Assembly (NCBI GenBank): GCA_018398585.1 | Contig: JAGTTD010000015.1 | Location: 26,059,478 to 26,123,477, forward strand | Direction of reading: 5' to 3' | Length of the DNA stretch: 64,000 bases | Origin: Simmondsia chinensis | Lineage: Eukaryota > Streptophyta > Magnoliopsida > Caryophyllales > Simmondsiaceae | Shown here: piece by piece, positions 43,579 to 55,854 of the stretch | Numbering within the stretch: position 1 is the stretch's first letter | Layout: each line of letters begins with the position of its first letter | Notes under the pieces: model-generated | The model's input: the letters and a program-made list of their open reading frames with translations, nothing else | The model's database searches: none | Told to the model about the DNA's origin: nothing | Program-made: the position numbers and the translations under genes

Positions 43579-45853
43579 TCCTCCCCGGGTTGAGGAGAAT
43601 TCACCCTTGAGCTCACTTGGGTGGCTATAGTGTCATTTTCGCCAAAGTACGGAGTGAGGTGTTTGACGTTGAAAACATCGGAAGTCCTCATACGTGGCGG
43701 GAGTTGGTAAGCATTGTCATTGATCCGTTCTAGAATCGTTAAAGGACCAATCTTTCGTGCGGTGAGCTTGTTGTATTCCTAGGCGGGAATCCTTTCTCTA
43801 GTCAATACAACCCACACTTTATCACCTGTCTGAAATTGAACTCGCCTCTTCTTCTTGTCGAAGTCTAGCTTGTATTTGGCGGTCGTTTCTAACAATCGAT
43901 CCCTTGTTTGTTCATGCACATCCTTGAGGGAGTTGATGAAGTCTTTCGCCTTCCCATGGGGTCTGGATAAGTCAGGAGCGGGCGCCAAGTCCATCTGAGC
44001 TTGGGGAATGAATCCATAAACAATGTGGAATGGAGCAAAGCCGGTAGTGCGATTGACCGAATTATTGTATGCAATGCCTGGTGGAGCTTGGATTCCCATC
44101 CCTTGGCATGGTCAGCTATAAGGCAACTGAGAAGGCCACCAAGGGAGTGGTTGATTACCTCGATTTGCCCATTGGTTTGGGGGTGATGGACGGTACTGAA
44201 TGCTAACGACGCGTTGGCCATCTTCCATAAGGTCCTCCAGAAATGATTCACAAATCGTACATCTCTATTGGACACAATGCGCAAGGGCAAGCCGTGAAGC
44301 TTATAAACTTCTTTGAAGTACAACCCAGCGATATGGATGGCATCTGCAGCTCGTTTGCATCCAATAAATTGTGCCATCTTCGAAAAACAATCAACCACAA
44401 TAAATATGGAATCAATACCACTAGCGGTCCTCTATAAGCCCAATACGAAATCCATACTAACATTGGTCCAAGGTTGGCTTGGAATGGGTAATGGTAAGTA
44501 CATCCCGGCATTGGTGACGCCCCCTTTGGATACCTAACAAATACAGCAACATCGGACAAATGGTTCTACTTCCTGGCGAAATGTTGGCCAATAATATTGT
44601 GTTGAAATCAGCTTGAGTGTCTTGTCACACCCCATGTGTCCCGCATTGTGTTTCTCTTCAATTCTTCATAGCCGCCAACTTGACTGAGGAATGCACAAAT
44701 GGTTTCCTTGGAAGAGGAAGCTACCATGTATGGAGTAGTCCGGGTGGAGCCCATCTTGTGTGTCTCACCAAATGCTGCCAAAGGTAGGATCATCTGGGTA
44801 TAGCTCCGCCAAGTGCTCGAAGCCTGTTACTTCAACTCTGCTTTGCACCAAAACTAATTTCCTCCTGTTCAGTGCATCCACAACCTTATTAAGCTCCCCC
44901 GACTTGTGTTTGATAGTGAAGTGGAATAGCTGAATGTAGCTAGCTCACTTGGGCGTGTCTATCAAATAGTTTTTCTTGGCTGTTGATGAACTTAAGGGCC
45001 ACATTAGCTAAATACAAGATGAATTCTCTGTTTGCCAAGTATGCTCGCCAATGCCTCAAAGCTCTCACTAGAGCATAGAACTCCAGATCATACGTGGAAT
45101 AGTTCAATCTGCTCCCATCCAACTTCGCACTGAAATAGGCGATTGGTTTACCCTATTGGCTGAGTACGGCATCAATGCCAACTTTGGATGCGTCAGTGTG
45201 CAGCTCAAAAGTTTGTTGGAAGTCTGGTAGCGCCAGCACTAGGGCTGTTGTCAACTTCTCTTTGACCTTGGTGAAAGCTGAATTTGCTTGCGGCGTCCGT
45301 ACAAAGGTACCCTTTTCATACACACCGTGATTGGCGCTATGATTGTACTTAAGGTGGGCACGAAATGTCTGTAGAAGGATGCCAATCCATGAAAACTCCT
45401 CACCTCACCAATTGTTCTCGGTAGCGGCCAATCTCTTACGGCTTGGATCTTGCCTTCATCTGTTGAAATTCCCTCCTTAGATATGACAAAACCGAGTAAT
45501 GTGACCTTATCCTTCATGAATTCACATTTCTTGACTGTGGCAAATAAACATTGGTTTCTTAACGACTGAAGTACCTCTCGGAGATGGTGGAGATGATCGT
45601 TGTGGTCACGGCTAAAGATGAGTATGTCATCAAAATATACAATGACGAATTTACCGATGAATGGGCACAAGACTTGATTCATAAACCTCATAAAAGTACT
45701 TGGAGCGTTGGATAGTCCAAACGGCATGACCATCCATTCATAAAGACCTTCTCTCATCATGAACGCCATCTTCCACTTGTTCCCAGGCATGATGCGGATC
45801 TAATGATATTCGCTTTTGAGGTCAAGCTTGGTGAACACCTTGGCGCACCGAAG
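43579..45853 (-). pseudogene. Gypsy-1 pol, 3' part (RT end, RNase H, integrase)
   Basis: The RT part (45251-45790) holds [20 protein letters not shown] and the active site YFDDILIFS. RNase H fragments lie around 44940-45230 (DGSRLNYSTYDLEFYALVRA). The integrase core (44000-44398) holds MVDCFSKMAQF, SNRDVRF and HHPQTNGQIEV. The C-terminus near 43580-43700 reads RTSDVFNVKHLTPYFG and runs on into the LTR. Frames are broken by several stops and shifts. The first half of the RT lies beyond Gypsy-2, at 51628 onward. Confidence 0.87.
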
Positions 45854-46409
45854 TGTCACAATCTCGGATTGTGACGGCCAAAGTTTACCAACTTGGGCCT
45901 ATAATGACAAAGAGGTTTAGATGAGAAAGAAAGAAAGAGAGTTTGAGATGAGAAAATAATTAGACTTAGAGAAAGATGAGAGAAATTAAGAGAGTAAGTT
46001 GAGAAAGTAAGAATAATTCTTGTATTTTCATTGATGATCTGAAAAAGAAATACAAATACAATATTTATACTTTTTACATCCAAGACAAAATAATAGCTGA
46101 AGAATATTAATCAAATCTTCAAATTCAATCTTGGAGAATCTTTCCTAATGGCTAGTAAGAGGAGCCAACGGCTACTTGGAAGCTAACGGCTAGTTGAGGC
46201 GCGCCTGGGCATGGGTTGCCTATGTCGCGGCGCTGGAACGGGCCCTGGGCACGGGCGCTACATTGGGACGCGGCATAGGGACGGACGCTGGGGACACGGC
46301 CTGGGCACGAGCTGGCAGCGACAAGATAAGCGACCTTGACAAGGACCTCCGGCACCTGCTCGATATCTAGACAATGTTCAAGGGAACCAAAAGAGTCATG
46401 CCCATGACA
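45854..46409 (-). repeat. Gypsy-2 3' LTR
   Basis: It begins TGTCACAATCTCGG and ends GCCCATGACA, 556 bp. It contains a GGGCAYGGGCGCT-like repetitive part near 46200-46320. A 12-bp indel separates it from the other LTR. Confidence 0.93.
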
Positions 46410-46438
46410 ATAACCCCTCCTCAAGCCAATCCTTGTCC

Positions 46439-47014
46439 TCAAGGATTGAAATTTGGATACTGGCCTTGGATGAAGGCCCAATCTTCCCAAGTAGCGGCTT
46501 CAATTGGCACATTCTCCCATTGGGCTAGAACTTGAGTTAGCTTCTTCCCTTTGTGCATTAGGGTCCGCTGCTTGAGCACGGCTTTAGGTTGAACCTCCGG
46601 CTGTCCATCCTCATCACAACTAGGCAAAGCAATACTAGGCACAATGTTGTCCCCAATCTTTTTCTTAAGACGGGAGGCGCGAAACACAGGGTGGACCTTA
46701 GAGTCGTGAGGTAGTTCTAGTTTGTAAGCCACCTTCCCGACCTTGGCAAGCACCTTAAAGGGCCCGTAGTACAGAGCGGCCAACTTAAGGTTTCGCCTCA
46801 TGGCCACTGAAGTTTGCCTATAGGGTTGGAGCTTTAGGTAAACTAAGTTACCTACGTCAAAATGTCTTTCGGTCCTATGTAAATCCCCTTGTTGTTTGTA
46901 GCGGTATTGGGCCTCAACTAAGTTTTCCCTTAGCAAGTTAGCCATGGTTTGTCTTTCATTAACCAAGTCCTCCACACCGGGTGAAGAAGAGACACAAGGA
47001 AAATCTATGGCCAA
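46439..47014 (-). pseudogene. Gypsy-2 integrase C-terminus and chromodomain-like end
   Basis: The open frame of 191 codons reads FDVGNLVYLKLQPYRQ, YYGPFKVLAKVGKVAYKLEL and VHPVFRASRLKK, then QVLAQWENVPIEAATWEDW. The last part is the chromodomain-like ending of plant chromoviruses, which directs insertion through chromatin binding. The end at NFNP lies 30 bp before the LTR. This part is intact, but it is cut off from the integrase core by a stop near 47085. Confidence 0.85.
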
Positions 47015-47086
47015 AACTCTAGGTTCATAACCGTAAAGCGCAAAGAAAGGTGTAGTGTTAAGGGAAGAATGATAATTAGTGTTATA

Positions 47087-47692
47087 CTAGAATTTAGCAA
47101 GGGGAAGCCATTGCGCCCACATCTTAGGCTTGTTTAATGCTGTAGCATGCAAGTAGTTCTCCAAGCATTGATTGACACGCTCTGTTTGACCATCAGATTG
47201 CGGATGGTACGACGTACTCATGTTGAGCTCGATACTGGCTAAGCAAAAAAATTCTTTCCCAAAGAGGCTTTGGAAAGTACTGTCCCTATCCGACACCAGG
47301 GACCTTGGTAACCCATGTAATCTATAAACGATGTCAAGGAAAACTTGAGCTACCTTGGTGGCGGTAAAAGGGTGCGTCAGTGTCAAGAAATGTGCATACT
47401 TCGTGAAACGGTCAACCACCACTATAATTGTATCCTTGCCCAATGATCTCGGAAGGCCTTCTATGAAATCCAAACTTATTCTCTCCCATGCCTGACTTGT
47501 GACAGGCAACGGTTGAAGAAGTCCGGGGTATGCCGCATGTTCAATCTTTGTGCGTTGGCAAACATCGCACCTAGCTATCCATTCACTAAAACTTTGTTTC
47601 ATGTTAGGCCAATAAAATAATCGCTTGGCCCTTATCAAGGAACCATGAACACCGGAGTGCCCGCCAACCGGTGAGTCATACAAGGCGTGCAT
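47087..47692 (-). pseudogene. Gypsy-2 integrase core
   Basis: Residues run from an HHCC zinc-binding part (HSGVHGSLIRAKRLFYWP, CDVCQRTK) to the catalytic core with LDFIEGLP, DRFTKYAHF, SDRDSTF and SYHPQSDGQTERVN. The expected catalytic D, D and E are visible. It belongs to the same polyprotein as the neighbours; stops on both sides show the frame is broken. Confidence 0.88.
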
Positions 47693-48037
47693 GATCTTTT
47701 GGCGGAGCTCCGTGTTTTGCCCGACATAGATGCGACCCTTGTAGCGAAGGACACCGCCATGGTAAGAGAAAGGCCCTTAAACCATAGGATCAAGGGTGGC
47801 TTGGGTAATAAGGTCTAAGGCTCGTTTGTCATTGTCATAACTAGCCTCTACCTCACGTACCCATTGAGGTATCATAGTCGTCAAAATAGAGCAAGACCCA
47901 AACGCAACTTCCTCATCACGTTTAGACAATGCATCCGCGGCCTTATTTTCAAGGCCCTTGCGGTACATGATGCTATAGCTAAGGCCCATAAGTTTTGACA
48001 TGCCTTTTTGTTGTAGTTGAGTGGTAATGCGTTGGTC

Positions 48038-49026
48038 TCAAAGGAAATGAAGACTAGCATGGTTGGTCTTAATAAAGAAGTGATTATCTAATAGGTAATG
48101 TCGCCATTTTTCCACGGCCATTGAGACTGGCATAAGCTCCTTTTCGTACACGGATAAGCCCAATTGTCGAGGACCTAGAGCCTTACTAAGGTAAGCTAAG
48201 TGCCTACCCTCTTGACAAAGCACGGCCCCAGTGCCTACTCCACTTCGGTCTTAAGTATGAAGGGCTTTCTAAAATCCGGAAGAGCTAGCATCAGGGCGGA
48301 CACCATGGCATGCTTAAGGGTATCAAATGCAAGTTGAGCACTCTCATTCCAATGGAATTCACCCTTGGAGATGAGGCTAGTTAAGGGCTTACTAATTGAT
48401 CCATACCCTTTTACAAACTTACGGTAGCAGCCCGTGAGTCCAAGGAATCCCCTAAGACTCTTTAGGCTTTTCGGTTGTGGCCAAGCAGCCATGGCCTCAA
48501 TTTTGCTAGGATCCGTAGCTACCCCATTTTGACTAACGATGTGCCCTAGGTACTCCACATGGTCAATACCAAAAGCACACTTACTCTTTTTAGCATACAA
48601 TTTACGAGTACGAAGGGTCTCAAGGACCTCTCCGAGATGCCCAACGTGTGTGTCCATACTAGGACTATAGACTAATATGTCGTCAAAGAAAACTAAAACA
48701 AATTTATGAAGGAAGGAAGAAAAGACCTCATTCATAAGAGCTTGGAATGTGGCCGGGGCATTGGTGAGACCAAATGGCATGACCTTGAACTCATAGTGTC
48801 CGTGATGAGTACAGAAAGCGGTCTTGTGTCTATCTTCCTTGCAAACCCTTATTTGATGATACCCTGCCCTAGGATCTATCTTTGAAAATACGCAAGCTCC
48901 ACGTAACTCATCAAGTAAATCGTCAATAACCGGTATGGGAAATTGGTCCCTAATGGTTATGCTATTAAGTTGACGATAATCCACACAAAAACGATACGTG
49001 CCATCTTTCTTACGAACTAGCAACAC
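48038..49026 (-). pseudogene. Gypsy-2 reverse transcriptase and RNase H
   Basis: The RT frame (48235-49026) holds [54 protein letters not shown] and an intact active site FFDDILVYS. It stops in EVE just before RNase H. RNase H continues at 48038-48223 with HLAYLSKALGPRQLGLSVYEKEL and further fragments to about 47777. The RT catalytic residues are intact but the stop codons show inactivity. Confidence 0.9.
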
Positions 49027-49927
49027 CGGTGAAGCAAAGGGCTATGGCTAGGTTGTATAATAGAAGAAGACAACATCTCCTTAACTTGTTTTTCGATTTC
49101 ATTCTTTTGACTCTGAGGATAACGATAAGGCCTTATGTGAACGGGTTTAGCATTGGGTTGGGTGGGTATCGCATGGTCATGGGCACGGTTTGGGGGTAGG
49201 GATTTCGGAATGTCAAAAACATCTTTATATTTCCTAAGGATTGGCCCTAGGTTGGGGTGGACATATGGTTCCTTTTCCTCACTACCAATTGCCATGAACA
49301 AGTGACCCATGACACTATTAACTTTCTTTTTAAGAAAATGAGTAAGACCCTTTTCGGACATAGCATGCAAAGCAGCATTATTTGATGTTCCTTGTAAATG
49401 AACTGGTTTACCATCCTTAAAACATGAAAATTTGAGAACACATGGCCTTGCACTTTCCACTTCAAGCTTGGGCACTTTTGGTAGCTAATCAAGTCCTCGC
49501 CATTAGCAATAGTGATGGTCATTATTATGGTCAGAACGGTGTCAAGCTTGAGTTTGTTAACGATGCTCGAGTCTAGGAAGCTATTCATGCTTCCACTATC
49601 AACAAGGATAGTGAGGGCCCGTTTCTTGATCGAACCCTTCAATCTCAAGGTGTTGTGTGTAATGCGCCCCGAGAGGGCATTCAAAGAGATCTCCTTGGTG
49701 CCATCCCCTTCTTCTTCTTGAGGGATGTCTTCCTCAACGTACCCCAATTCCTCTTTGTCATCATCTTCATCTTCTTGGCCCTCCATACTCTCAAGTTGCT
49801 TGTTCTTGTACACGTGCCTAGGAAAGTACCGCTCATGGCACTTATAGCATTGCTCGGGTTCATGCCTAGGGACATCGGAACCGGAAGAGGGGTTGGGCGC
49901 GGATCGTGCTGTCACGCCCTGTGTCAC
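49017..49927 (-). pseudogene. Gypsy-2 protease region
   Basis: From MTQGVTARSAPN the frame holds a decayed zinc knuckle (CYKCHERYFPRH), an acidic linker and the protease core LTILVDSGSMNSFLDSSIVN (DSG). A frameshift near 49480 moves the reading to the frame at 49017-49475, which leads into the RT. Parts of the reading frame upstream (49928-50131) carry two in-frame stops. Confidence 0.8.
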
Positions 49928-50131
49928 AGACTCCTGGGACTGGCCAGCACTCTAGAATGACACGCTTGGGCCCGACCTAAAGGAGGAGCCCGGTTTGGAG
50001 CCATATGACGTTTTGTTGAAACTGGGTTTAGGACCCGTGGCCCCCTTGATTTCAGCTATAGTGATTTCTTGCAATTTAGCTTGTTCTATAGCATAGCTCA
50101 TTTCAGTAGGACGATTTGTTTTAACGGCCGC

Positions 50132-51037
50132 TCATATGGCGGGCTTCAACCCACCAATAAAACTTGAAACGAAATAAGACTCACTTAGTGTAGGGTGGTA
50201 GATCATCATCCAGCTGCGCAACTCTTCAAACCGGACCTCATATTCTTCCACGGTACCCGTTTGAGCGGTCTTGTTGAATTGCTCCACAACATCTTGCAAG
50301 GATTTGTCCCTAAACCTCTTGCATAGCTCGTTAATGAAGAATTGCCATGTAATGATGGGATGCCTTAGCTCTAAGGCATGGAACCAAATGTCACCGTAGT
50401 CATGCAAGTCTGATGACGCCAAACCGACCCATTCATCCGTTGGGATTTGATACCAACAGAAATATTTCATGCATTTACGGATCCAAACCCATGGGTTCTT
50501 GCCATCAAATTTTGTAAAATCAAGTTTAGGGTTGTAGTGGGAGGACCAAGAACGTGTGCTAATATCGTTACCACTATGTTCCCAATCCTCGGAGCGGGGG
50601 TGGTGTCGTAAGTCCATTTGTTCAGGAGCACGGCGTGGTGGTGGTGGTGGTGGTGGCGGTAGGATTCCATGGCCTCCAATGTGGACATAGTTGCCCGAAC
50701 CCACATGATCTTGCGTTGGAATTTTCGGTGCTACCTCAGGTACGATCACTGGGCGTTTCTCTTGATTCATTAGCATACGGTTCACGGACTCAGCCAATGT
50801 CGCCATGGTGTCTTGGAACCCACGTTGGGTTTGTCCAAACCCCGCGAACTTGGTAGTCAAGCGATCTACTGACGCCATTAGTCCGTCACCCAACACACTT
50901 TGGTCACGGACCAGTGTGTCAAGCCTGTCAAGACATCTCTCAATGGTCAAGAATCGTTCTTGTGAATCGGTAGTCTCCTCGGACAAAGACATGTTGGTAG
51001 TGTTTCGGTTATTTCGTGTGACAGCCAGCTTCACCAT
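50132..51037 (-). pseudogene. Gypsy-2 gag
   Basis: The start codon lies 8 bp downstream of the primer site. The frame of 301 codons runs through a coiled-coil-like N-terminus (SQERFLTIERCLDRLDTLVR) and a proline run. It then holds the retrotransposon gag core (KLDFTKFDGKNPWVWIRKCM, WHALELRHPI-type, EYEVRFEELRSWM, FIGGLKPAI). A TGA stops it where related proteins continue. Codons beyond the stop still encode related sequence, so it is a premature stop. Confidence 0.85.
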
Positions 51038-51059
51038 CGCATGTGCTCTGATACCAATT

Positions 51060-51627
51060 TGTCACAATCTCAGATTGTGAGGGCCAAAGTTTACCATCTT
51101 GGGCCCGTAATGAAAAGAGGTTTAGAAGAGAAAGAAAGAAAGAGAGTTTCAGATGAGAAAAGAATTAGACTTAGAGAAAGATGAGAGAAATTGAGAGAGT
51201 AAGTTGAGAAAGTAAGAATAATTCTTGTATTTGCATTGATGATCTAAAAATTAAATACAAATACAATATTTATACTTTTTTTACGTCCAAGACAAAATAA
51301 TATCTAAACAATATTAATCAAATCATCAAATACAGTCTTAGAGAATCTTTCCTAACGGCTAGTAAGAGGAGCCAACGGCTAGTTGGAAGCTAACGGCTAG
51401 CTGAGGGGCGCCTGGGCATGGGTTCCCTGTGTCGCGGCACTGGAACGGGTCCTGGGCATGGGTGCTACACTGGGATGCAGCACAGGGACGGACACTGGGG
51501 ACACGGCCTGGGCGCGAGCTGGACACGGGCTGGCAGCAACAAGACAAGCGACCTTGACAAGGGCCTCCGGCACCTGCTCGATATCTAGACAATGTTCAAG
51601 GGAACCAAAAGAGTCATGCCCATGACA
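51060..51627 (-). repeat. Gypsy-2 5' LTR
   Basis: This 568-bp repeat begins TGTCACAATCTCAG and ends GCCCATGACA, next to the right copy of CGAAG. The primer site TGGTATCAGAGC (minus) is at 51045-51056. Confidence 0.93.
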
Positions 51628-53706
51628 CGAAGCTGGTCTAATAAATCATCAAGTCGTTGGATTGGAAATCTATAACATACCGTGATTTGGTTTATGGTGC
51701 GGCTGTCCACGCACATCCTCCATGATCCATCCTTCTTTGGCGTGAGCAAGGCAGGCACTGCACACGGGCTCAGACTCTCTCTAATGAACCCCTTGGCGTA
51801 GTAGCTCTTCGTGCTCAGCAGGGCTCATCCAATAGTGAGGACGGTTGGGTAGGGAAGCCCCAAGCATGAGATCAATACGATGTTGCACGTCCCTCAGCGG
51901 TGGGAGGGAAGCAGGAAGATCCTTCGAAAAGACGTCAGCATATTCTTCTAACAAAGTTTTGATCTCACATGGTAACTCATTGGAAATCACAGTGCTCTCC
52001 TTCCCAATCAAAACAAATAGTACCTTGGTCTCGCCAACCTCCTTGGCGAATAAAGCATGACTCTGGACATTTGGGTGTTTGGCTTCAGTGGCTTTGGGTG
52101 ATTCTTCTTTCTTCGAATGCAAGATAATTCTGGCTCCCTCATAAAGGAAGCTGTAGGTGTTCTTTCTCCCATTATGCACCACCCCACGATCAAACTGCCA
52201 AGGACGCCCCAACAGCAAGTGGCATGCGTCCATGACTATCACATCACACCAAATGCCTTCCTTGTACTTTTGGCCAATGGAAAAGTTAACAAAACATCGC
52301 TTAGAAACCGTCACCTGGTTTCCCTTCTTTAGCCAAGAAAGCTTATACGGATGAGGGCGGGCCTCCGTCTTTAAACCCAACCTCGTCACAACTTCTTCTG
52401 ATATCACATTCTCACAACTTCCTGAGTCAATTACCATCTGGCATACCTTGCTGCCAATAGTACAGGTGGTGTGAAAAATGTTGTTATGCAACCAGCCGTC
52501 TCCATTCTCTTCCCTTGGCGTGAAGAAAGCTCGCCTAACAACGAAACACTGCCCTTCATCACCAATCTCGTGGCGATCCCCTGCCTCTGCCAAATTTTCA
52601 AATTGGTTTTTCTTCTTTAACTTCGTCTCGTCAGCTCTAGGCTCATCTATGAGAAGGGCCTTCCCGAACCTGTCTCCTTTGTAGCAATTCACAACTCGGT
52701 GTCCCATTTCTCCACATTTAAAACACCGAGTCCTGGAAGAACCTGCCAAGTCCTGGCTTGCTGGCCTTGCAGCATTGGCCGGTGGTGTCCTTATTTAAAC
52801 ATTTTGATTTACCGTTGTCTGGGTCTGCTGTCTCCCTCCCGTTGGCGTGTTCCACGTACCGCCAACTTGGTAGCGTCTTTGCTGCCTCTCCATTTGTGCA
52901 GCTCTTTGCGTAGCCTCGAACACAGTAAAGATGTCAAGCATATAGATAACGTCCTCGATGCTCTCTCTCAAACCTCCAATGTATCTGTCAGCCAGTTGTT
53001 CCCTCGATTTCGCTAAGTCCTTCCTGGCAACCAAGGCATGGAATTCAGACGTGTAGTCTTCCACAGTTCTCAAAACTTGGCAAAGGCTCTGTAGGCGTTG
53101 ATACATTAACCTGGCGTGGTTGTGAGGCAAGAAGGTGCTTCGCAGATGTTTCTTCATCTTTTCCCAAGATTCGATCCTGAGTTCACCTTGTCTGAGCTGG
53201 ATTTGCTTTTGTTGACTCCACTAGGCAGCTGCTCTCCCATGAAGGCCAGTTGCCACCAGTGCCGCCTGCTTCCGCTCTGGGATCTCCCGAAACTCGAGAA
53301 ATTCCTCAATGGCAACAAGCCAATCGAGGAACTCCTTAGGACGTCCTCCTCCACTAAATTTCAGAATTTCGATTTGAAGTCCAGAGTCCTACCTCCTGTC
53401 TTCGCGATAGTTAGTGTCACCATCGTTGCACGGTTGGCGCCTCATCTTGGGCTCCAGTAGGTCATCATCATGGATTCGATTCAAGAAAGGGTAGTCCCTG
53501 TCTCCACCATTAATGCGAGGTGAAGGGTGGCGTTGGGGCCTAACTCCGTCCATCTGGTTGGAGTTTGTCCCGAGTTGGATCAAGTGTTGCTCGATTCGCC
53601 AAAGTTTCTCTTCCAGTTCCTCAAACTTCCATTCATGTTGCTAGTGTCGGTCATGGTTAGTCACTTCGTCAATGATGGTGGTCATTTGACGTCTATTAAG
53701 GGCCAT
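51628..53706 (-). pseudogene. Gypsy-1 gag, protease and first part of RT
   Basis: Gag starts MALNRRQMTT (53706) and soon meets a stop. The gag core lies at 52795-53157 (YQRLQSLCQVLRTVEDYTSE). An intact zinc knuckle CFKCGEMGHRVVNC lies near 52720. The protease core reads MVIDSGSCENVISEEV (about 52435), followed by LLLGRPWQFD. The RT starts after LRDVQHRIDL and reaches RLDDLLDQL exactly at the Gypsy-2 target site. Stops and a frameshift near 51785 break the frame. The second half of RT resumes at 45853. Confidence 0.87.
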
Positions 53707-53747
53707 CGTTTTCTTTTCAGGAATCGTTCCAATGCTCTGATACCAAC

Positions 53748-54255
53748 TGATGTAGCCCGTGAATGGGAAATAAGCGCTACGGGAAGGTTCAATGGCCTTT
53801 CCTTGAATTTTATTAAGAAAATTGACAAAAATCATAAGAGGGGGATAGTCTTGAGTTCTCACACGTTGAGAAACGAGTCAAAAATAAAAACAATCTGAGA
53901 ATTTTAATTGAAAGATAACTAACCTAGGTCCTAAGTCTCCCTTTAAATAGAGGAAGAAAATACAATCTGAGAAAATACAACAATCTGAACTAAATCGGAA
54001 ATGAAATCATATAAATCGAATAAAATCAAATCTTTCCTAACTAAGCTTGAAATCTTGTCAAAAAATTGCCCCTTGATTGCCGTGAGGGTTGAATAGGCCG
54101 AGATCTTCCATGATTCACGCGTTGATAGTTCCAAACGTTGGCCTTGGCGGTACCGTCATGCTGCACTGCAACCCGGTGCCGCCAAGTTGTCCCTTATATT
54201 CGGTAACGCCAAGTGTGGTCCCGTTCCTCCTGTTAACGCATGCCCTACTGCATCA
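53748..54255 (-). repeat. Gypsy-1 5' LTR
   Basis: This 508-bp repeat begins TGATGTAGCCC and ends CTGCATCA, followed by TATTC, the right target duplication. Confidence 0.9.
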
Positions 54256-54300
54256 TATTCCTCATTAATTCAATTCATGTATCAACTTTTCATGATTATA

Positions 54301-54416
54301 AGCAGCCTCTCGGCAGGTTTACACCTTGAAAGGGTAAGGCTTCGTACATCCATCCCCCAACCCCGCTTAGGCGGGAGCCCTTGAAGCAATGGGCCTGTTG
54401 TTGTTGTTATTGTTGT
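54301..54416 (+). mobile_element. SINE body copy
   Basis: It carries GCAGCCTCTCGGCAGG, GGGTAAGGCTTCGTACATCC, CCCCGCTTAGGCGGGAGCCC and a GTTGTTGTTGTTATTGTTG tail. It is 5'-truncated and close to the body of the other SINEs. The flanking 54417-54840 holds no recognised feature. Confidence 0.7.
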
Positions 54417-55854
54417 ATAGCTTTTTGAGAGTACAACTAAGGATGTTGGGGCTGAATATTTTCATAATCTATTCAAATCCTCTTGAATAATTTTAGATAG
54501 AGTTGATGTTAATCCGTTCATGGTCAAGCTATAGAGAAGCTGTAACGTTAAAAAGCTATGGCAAATCGTATATGGAAACATCGACTGGTTTCTCACTCTT
54601 TTAACCCATTATATTATAACCTTATTTTTTGTAAGTAAATAAGGTTAGAGGACATTGGACTCCAAGTTAGGACCTATTGTCCAAGGGCTTTAACCTTAGT
54701 TGTATTTTACCACCAGATCAAGAAGTTATCTGCTTAGGAAAGATAAGTTTCTACAATATGACATTACATAATCTTTGCATAGTGTTCTAATTATTCGAGA
54801 AATTTTCAGGGTGTATCATGCTTGTCTGGATTTGATTTTTTTATCTATTCATTGATTTCTCTTCTTTCTCTCTCTAACTTCTCTCTTGCTAATCCCCGAG
54901 TCCACTGCCTGTCAGCCAACTAGTCGACTTCGCCATCAACGTACACCGGTGAAACAACCAGTACGGCGAGACCCCATCACTAGGAAAAGAGCCGCCACCA
55001 CCTCAGCCACCATGCACTACCACCACCACTACCTGTGCTAACCCAACCCTAGTTGCGACCCCACCACTACTAGTTACAATCCCACCTCACCACCACCGTG
55101 AGCACCACCATCCTCACCGCAAGGCCACAACACTACCGCACCACCATCGCCAACCCATTGTGAACCATCACCATGAGCCCATTGCGACCCACCACCACAG
55201 TAGTACCCCCTAACTCACTAGAAATCCTAACCCTAACTCTGCAACCCACCACCACAAACCACCATGAGCCCACTGCGACCCACCTAGCACCACGAAAACC
55301 CTAACCCTAACTTTGAAACCCGCACCTCGTACCACCACCCCACACCTCGCACCAACCTTGCACTTTAAAACCTAACTTTGAAATGCACCTCGCACCACCA
55401 CCTAGAACTGCCTCACACCACCACCTTACACCACTTTATACCACACTCCACTTCACACACCAGCCACCACCACCACCACCACCACCAGCACCGAGGCAGA
55501 CCTAGGTAAGTACCAACCAGGTTAGATTTATGACCCACTATCACCCAAGTCAGATTTTCTCCCCTTCTCCTTGTTCCCTGATAGATCAGATATTTCCTTC
55601 TTTCCTTCTGTCATTCCGTGTTACACATCGGTGATGGGGTGCTCTAATTGGACTGTTGTTGGATTGTTGTAGTTATTATGGTGTCGATTTATAACCTCTG
55701 CACTTTCTTTCTTTCTTTCTTTCTATTATCTGCTTGTGTGTTGGTGTCTACGTCTTTCTTGGCAGAATAGTTCATGAGTTTTAGCAGGTATGGAGCTTAG
55801 ACCAATAGTCCATCTTCAAAGGGGTTTAGTAGGGGAAGGGCGAGTCTACATGAT

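Larger units (their letters stand above)
45854..51627 (-). mobile_element. Gypsy-2, chromovirus-like Ty3-gypsy nested in Gypsy-1
   Basis: A perfect target duplication CGAAG lies at 45849-45853 and 51628-51632. LTRs are 45854-46409 and 51060-51627. The initiator-Met primer site is 3 bp from the 5' LTR and a GAGGAGGGG purine tract adjoins the 3' LTR. The LTRs differ by about 7-8% by eye. It carries gag, protease, RT, RNase H, integrase and a C-terminal chromodomain-like segment. Confidence 0.95.
43087..54255 (-). mobile_element. Gypsy-1, Ty3-gypsy retrotransposon split by Gypsy-2
   Basis: LTRs at 43087-43578 and 53748-54255 have a perfect target duplication TATTC (43082-43086 and 54256-54260). 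The initiator-Met primer site is at 53734-53745. On minus the order is gag, protease, RT, RNase H, integrase, which is gypsy order. The LTRs differ by roughly 9% by eye plus several indels, so it is old. Gypsy-2 interrupts the RT. Confidence 0.93.

Noticed and set aside
55003..55500. CCACCA/CACCAC-rich stretch as a coding or telomere-like repeat
   Set aside because: It lies within the target duplication of the RTE LINE, upstream of its ORF, so it is the LINE leader; CCCTAACCCTAA words are few.
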